From positions 62,001 through 126,000 of the forward strand of contig JAIMAL010000001.1 in assembly GCA_023511995.1 (NCBI GenBank): a stretch of 64,000 bases of DNA. Reading direction: 5' to 3'. Below, piece by piece: positions 63,119 to 64,000 of this stretch. The position numbers and the translations under genes were made by a program. This DNA is from Burkholderiales bacterium. GTDB lineage: Bacteria; Pseudomonadota; Gammaproteobacteria; Burkholderiales; Thiobacteraceae. The notes under the pieces were generated by a model. It made no database searches, was not told where the DNA came from, and saw only the letters and a list, made by a program, of their open reading frames with translations. Every line of letters begins with the position of its first letter. Within the stretch, counting starts at the first letter, position 1.

Positions 63119-63158
63119 TCAGGCATCAGTGATCAGGGGACAGGGGACAGGCGACAGG
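63110..63158 (+). repeat. Heptamer array (7 units) at the thiO stop codon
   Basis: Seven consecutive 7-base units: GATCAGT, GATCAGG, CATCAGT, GATCAGG, GGACAGG, GGACAGG, CGACAGG. The first and second units contain the thiO stop codon (CAG TGA). Related arrays occur at 45656-45676 and 47159-47186, both at gene ends. Confidence 0.82.
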
Positions 63159-63306
63159 GAACGCCGTGCTCTTCCGCGACCGTGGCGCTTGGGCCGCAAG
63201 AAGCCTGCATCCCGGATGGTGGAATGACCCTGGCGCGGGGCAGGGAGCGCACTTTACAGCCCTGGGGGAGGTTCATATACTGCGGCCACTGGCGCCATAA
63301 AGAGAA

Positions 63307-63325
63307 TTTATGCAGTCAGCATAAA
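63307..63325. promoter_or_regulatory. Perfect palindrome upstream of the DUF4212-symporter operon
   Basis: TTTATGC-AGTCA-GCATAAA, 7-base arms and a 5-base spacer, 59 bases before the GTG of the first gene. A likely operator for an unidentified dimeric regulator. The rest of the 266-base gap shows no gene. Confidence 0.6.
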
Positions 63326-63384
63326 CCGTCGCCGGTCCGGCTCTGCCGGTTGCGTCCGTTCCCCAACCCGTTCGAGGAGGCATC

Positions 63385-63651
63385 GTGGAAATCACCGAAA
63401 AGCATCGCGAGTACTGGCGAAGGAATCTCGTCCTTACCGGGGTTCTGCTCGTCATCTGGTTCGTGGTCACCTTCGTGGTGGGCTATTTCGCCCGGGAGCT
63501 CAACCAGTTCACCTTCCTTGGCTTCCCCTTTGCCTTTTACATGGGCGCGCAGGGGTCGCTGATCATCTACGTGATCATGATTTTCTACTACGCCAAGCGC
63601 ATGAACCGCCTCGATGAGGAATACGGGGTGGCGGAAAGGGAGGAAAAATAA
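63385..63651 (+). CDS. DUF4212 small subunit of a sodium:solute symporter
   Basis: 88 residues with two membrane helices (LVLTGVLLVIWFVVTFVVGY and SLIIYVIMIFYYAKRM). KHREYWRRNL at the start and NRLDEEYG at the end match DUF4212, which pairs with an SSF-family symporter. The start is GTG with GAGGAGG upstream. Its stop TAA directly abuts the ATG of the symporter gene. Confidence 0.9.
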   Translation: MEITEKHREYWRRNLVLTGVLLVIWFVVTFVVGYFARELNQFTFLGFPFAFYMGAQGSLIIYVIMIFYYAKRMNRLDEEYGVAEREEK

Positions 63652-64000
63652 ATGGCTGCCACGACTCAGGCTCAGTTCACCCAGTCGCTCAAGAAGTACT
63701 ACAGCTTCTACACGGGTGGCTTCATTCTCTTCATCATTCTGCTCGCCATTGCCGAGCAGATGGGCATGCCGGCGAAATGGATCGGCTATGTCTTCCTCTT
63801 CGCCACTGTGGCCCTCTACGCCGGCATCGGCATCATGAGCCGTACCGCGGACGTGGCCGAGTATTACGTCGCGGGGCGCCGCGTGCCGGCGGTGTTCAAC
63901 GGCATGGCCACCGGCGCCGATTGGATGAGCGCCGCTTCCTTCATCGGCATGGCGGGCGGCCTCTACATCCAGGGCTATGACGGCCTTGCCTTCATCATGG
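63652..64000 (+). CDS. Sodium:solute symporter (SSF family), partial N-terminus
   Basis: The first 116 codons are present; the gene runs off the right edge. Helices GGFILFIILLAIAEQMG and WIGYVFLFATVALYAGIGIM are followed by ADVAEYYVAGRRVPAVFNGMATGADWMSAASFIGMAGG, the SSF hallmark also found in acetate/pyruvate symporters. The coupling to a DUF4212 subunit places it near the VC_2705-type group rather than ActP (which uses DUF485). Substrate likely a short organic acid. Confidence 0.9.
   Translation, partial: MAATTQAQFTQSLKKYYSFYTGGFILFIILLAIAEQMGMPAKWIGYVFLFATVALYAGIGIMSRTADVAEYYVAGRRVPAVFNGMATGADWMSAASFIGMAGGLYIQGYDGLAFIM

Noticed and set aside
63110-63158. Heptamer array as a CRISPR array
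   Set aside because: Units are 7 bases, contiguous without spacers, and no cas gene is near.

Overview
The window is a gene-dense, GC-rich stretch of a bacterial chromosome, most likely from a betaproteobacterium. That placement is inferred from the gene content and order: a pteridine reductase next to TtcA, a FolE2-type GTP cyclohydrolase, MidA, the murJ-rpsT / ribF-ileS-lspA-fkpB-ispH order, and a complete minor-pilin/PilY1 cluster. No mobile element, CRISPR array, tRNA or rRNA gene was seen. Nearly all sequence is coding, with many 4-base ATGA/GTGA stop-start overlaps. The only gene-free stretch above 300 bases (23862-24444) holds a decayed mmsA copy.

Layout. 1-6402 (minus): nitrate/nitrite assimilation, read nasT -> nrtA -> nrtB -> nrtD -> nirB -> nirD (cut by the left edge). 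The nasT-nrtA gap carries a stacked control region: two NtrC-like sites, a near-perfect sigma-54 promoter, two hairpins with A1/G4 hexaloops of the ANTAR-binding type, and an overlapping intrinsic terminator just before the nrtA ribosome site. 6575-11373: a GNAT enzyme, a ZIP metal transporter, a ferritin-like protein and a large secreted protein of unknown function. 11389-20213: a DsrC/TusE-like protein lacking its terminal cysteine, LysR, MidA, pteridine reductase, TtcA, divergent metE/metR, a GlcG-like protein and a small heat shock protein.

20220-35079 is a carboxylate-utilisation island. A divergent IclR regulator is followed by lutABC (lactate oxidation), the mmsA relic, a TRAP transporter with an unusually long DctM, an amidase, tartronate-semialdehyde reductase, a hydroxypyruvate/glycerate dehydrogenase, glycerate kinase, a small unknown protein, lrgAB and a patatin-like protein. 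Together they suggest uptake of lactate-, glycolate- or glycerate-like acids and conversion to pyruvate and phosphoglycerate. LrgAB belongs to the family of the plastid glycolate/glycerate carrier PLGG1, so its position here is suggestive. Two copies of a TTTCA-N5-TRAAA motif, at iclR/lutA and before dctP, are candidate IclR operators.

35080-41503: an orphan ParA, an internally deleted amidohydrolase, a DUF6231-like protein, an FHA-membrane protein overlapping a secreted trypsin-like protease, a STAS-like protein, an EamA transporter and a Rieske oxygenase. 41732-55055: housekeeping genes for isoprenoids (ispA, dxs, ispH), folate (folE2), cell envelope (murJ, lspA), translation (rpsT, ileS), FAD (ribF) and chaperones. 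55069-61844 (minus): type IV pilus minor pilins and PilY1, read pilE -> fimT -> pilV -> pilW -> pilX -> pilY1. 62045-64000: a glycine-oxidase-like gene and the start of a DUF4212/sodium:solute symporter operon. Three short arrays of a GATCAGG-like heptamer begin at or next to the stop codons of thiO, rpsT and the retropepsin gene.
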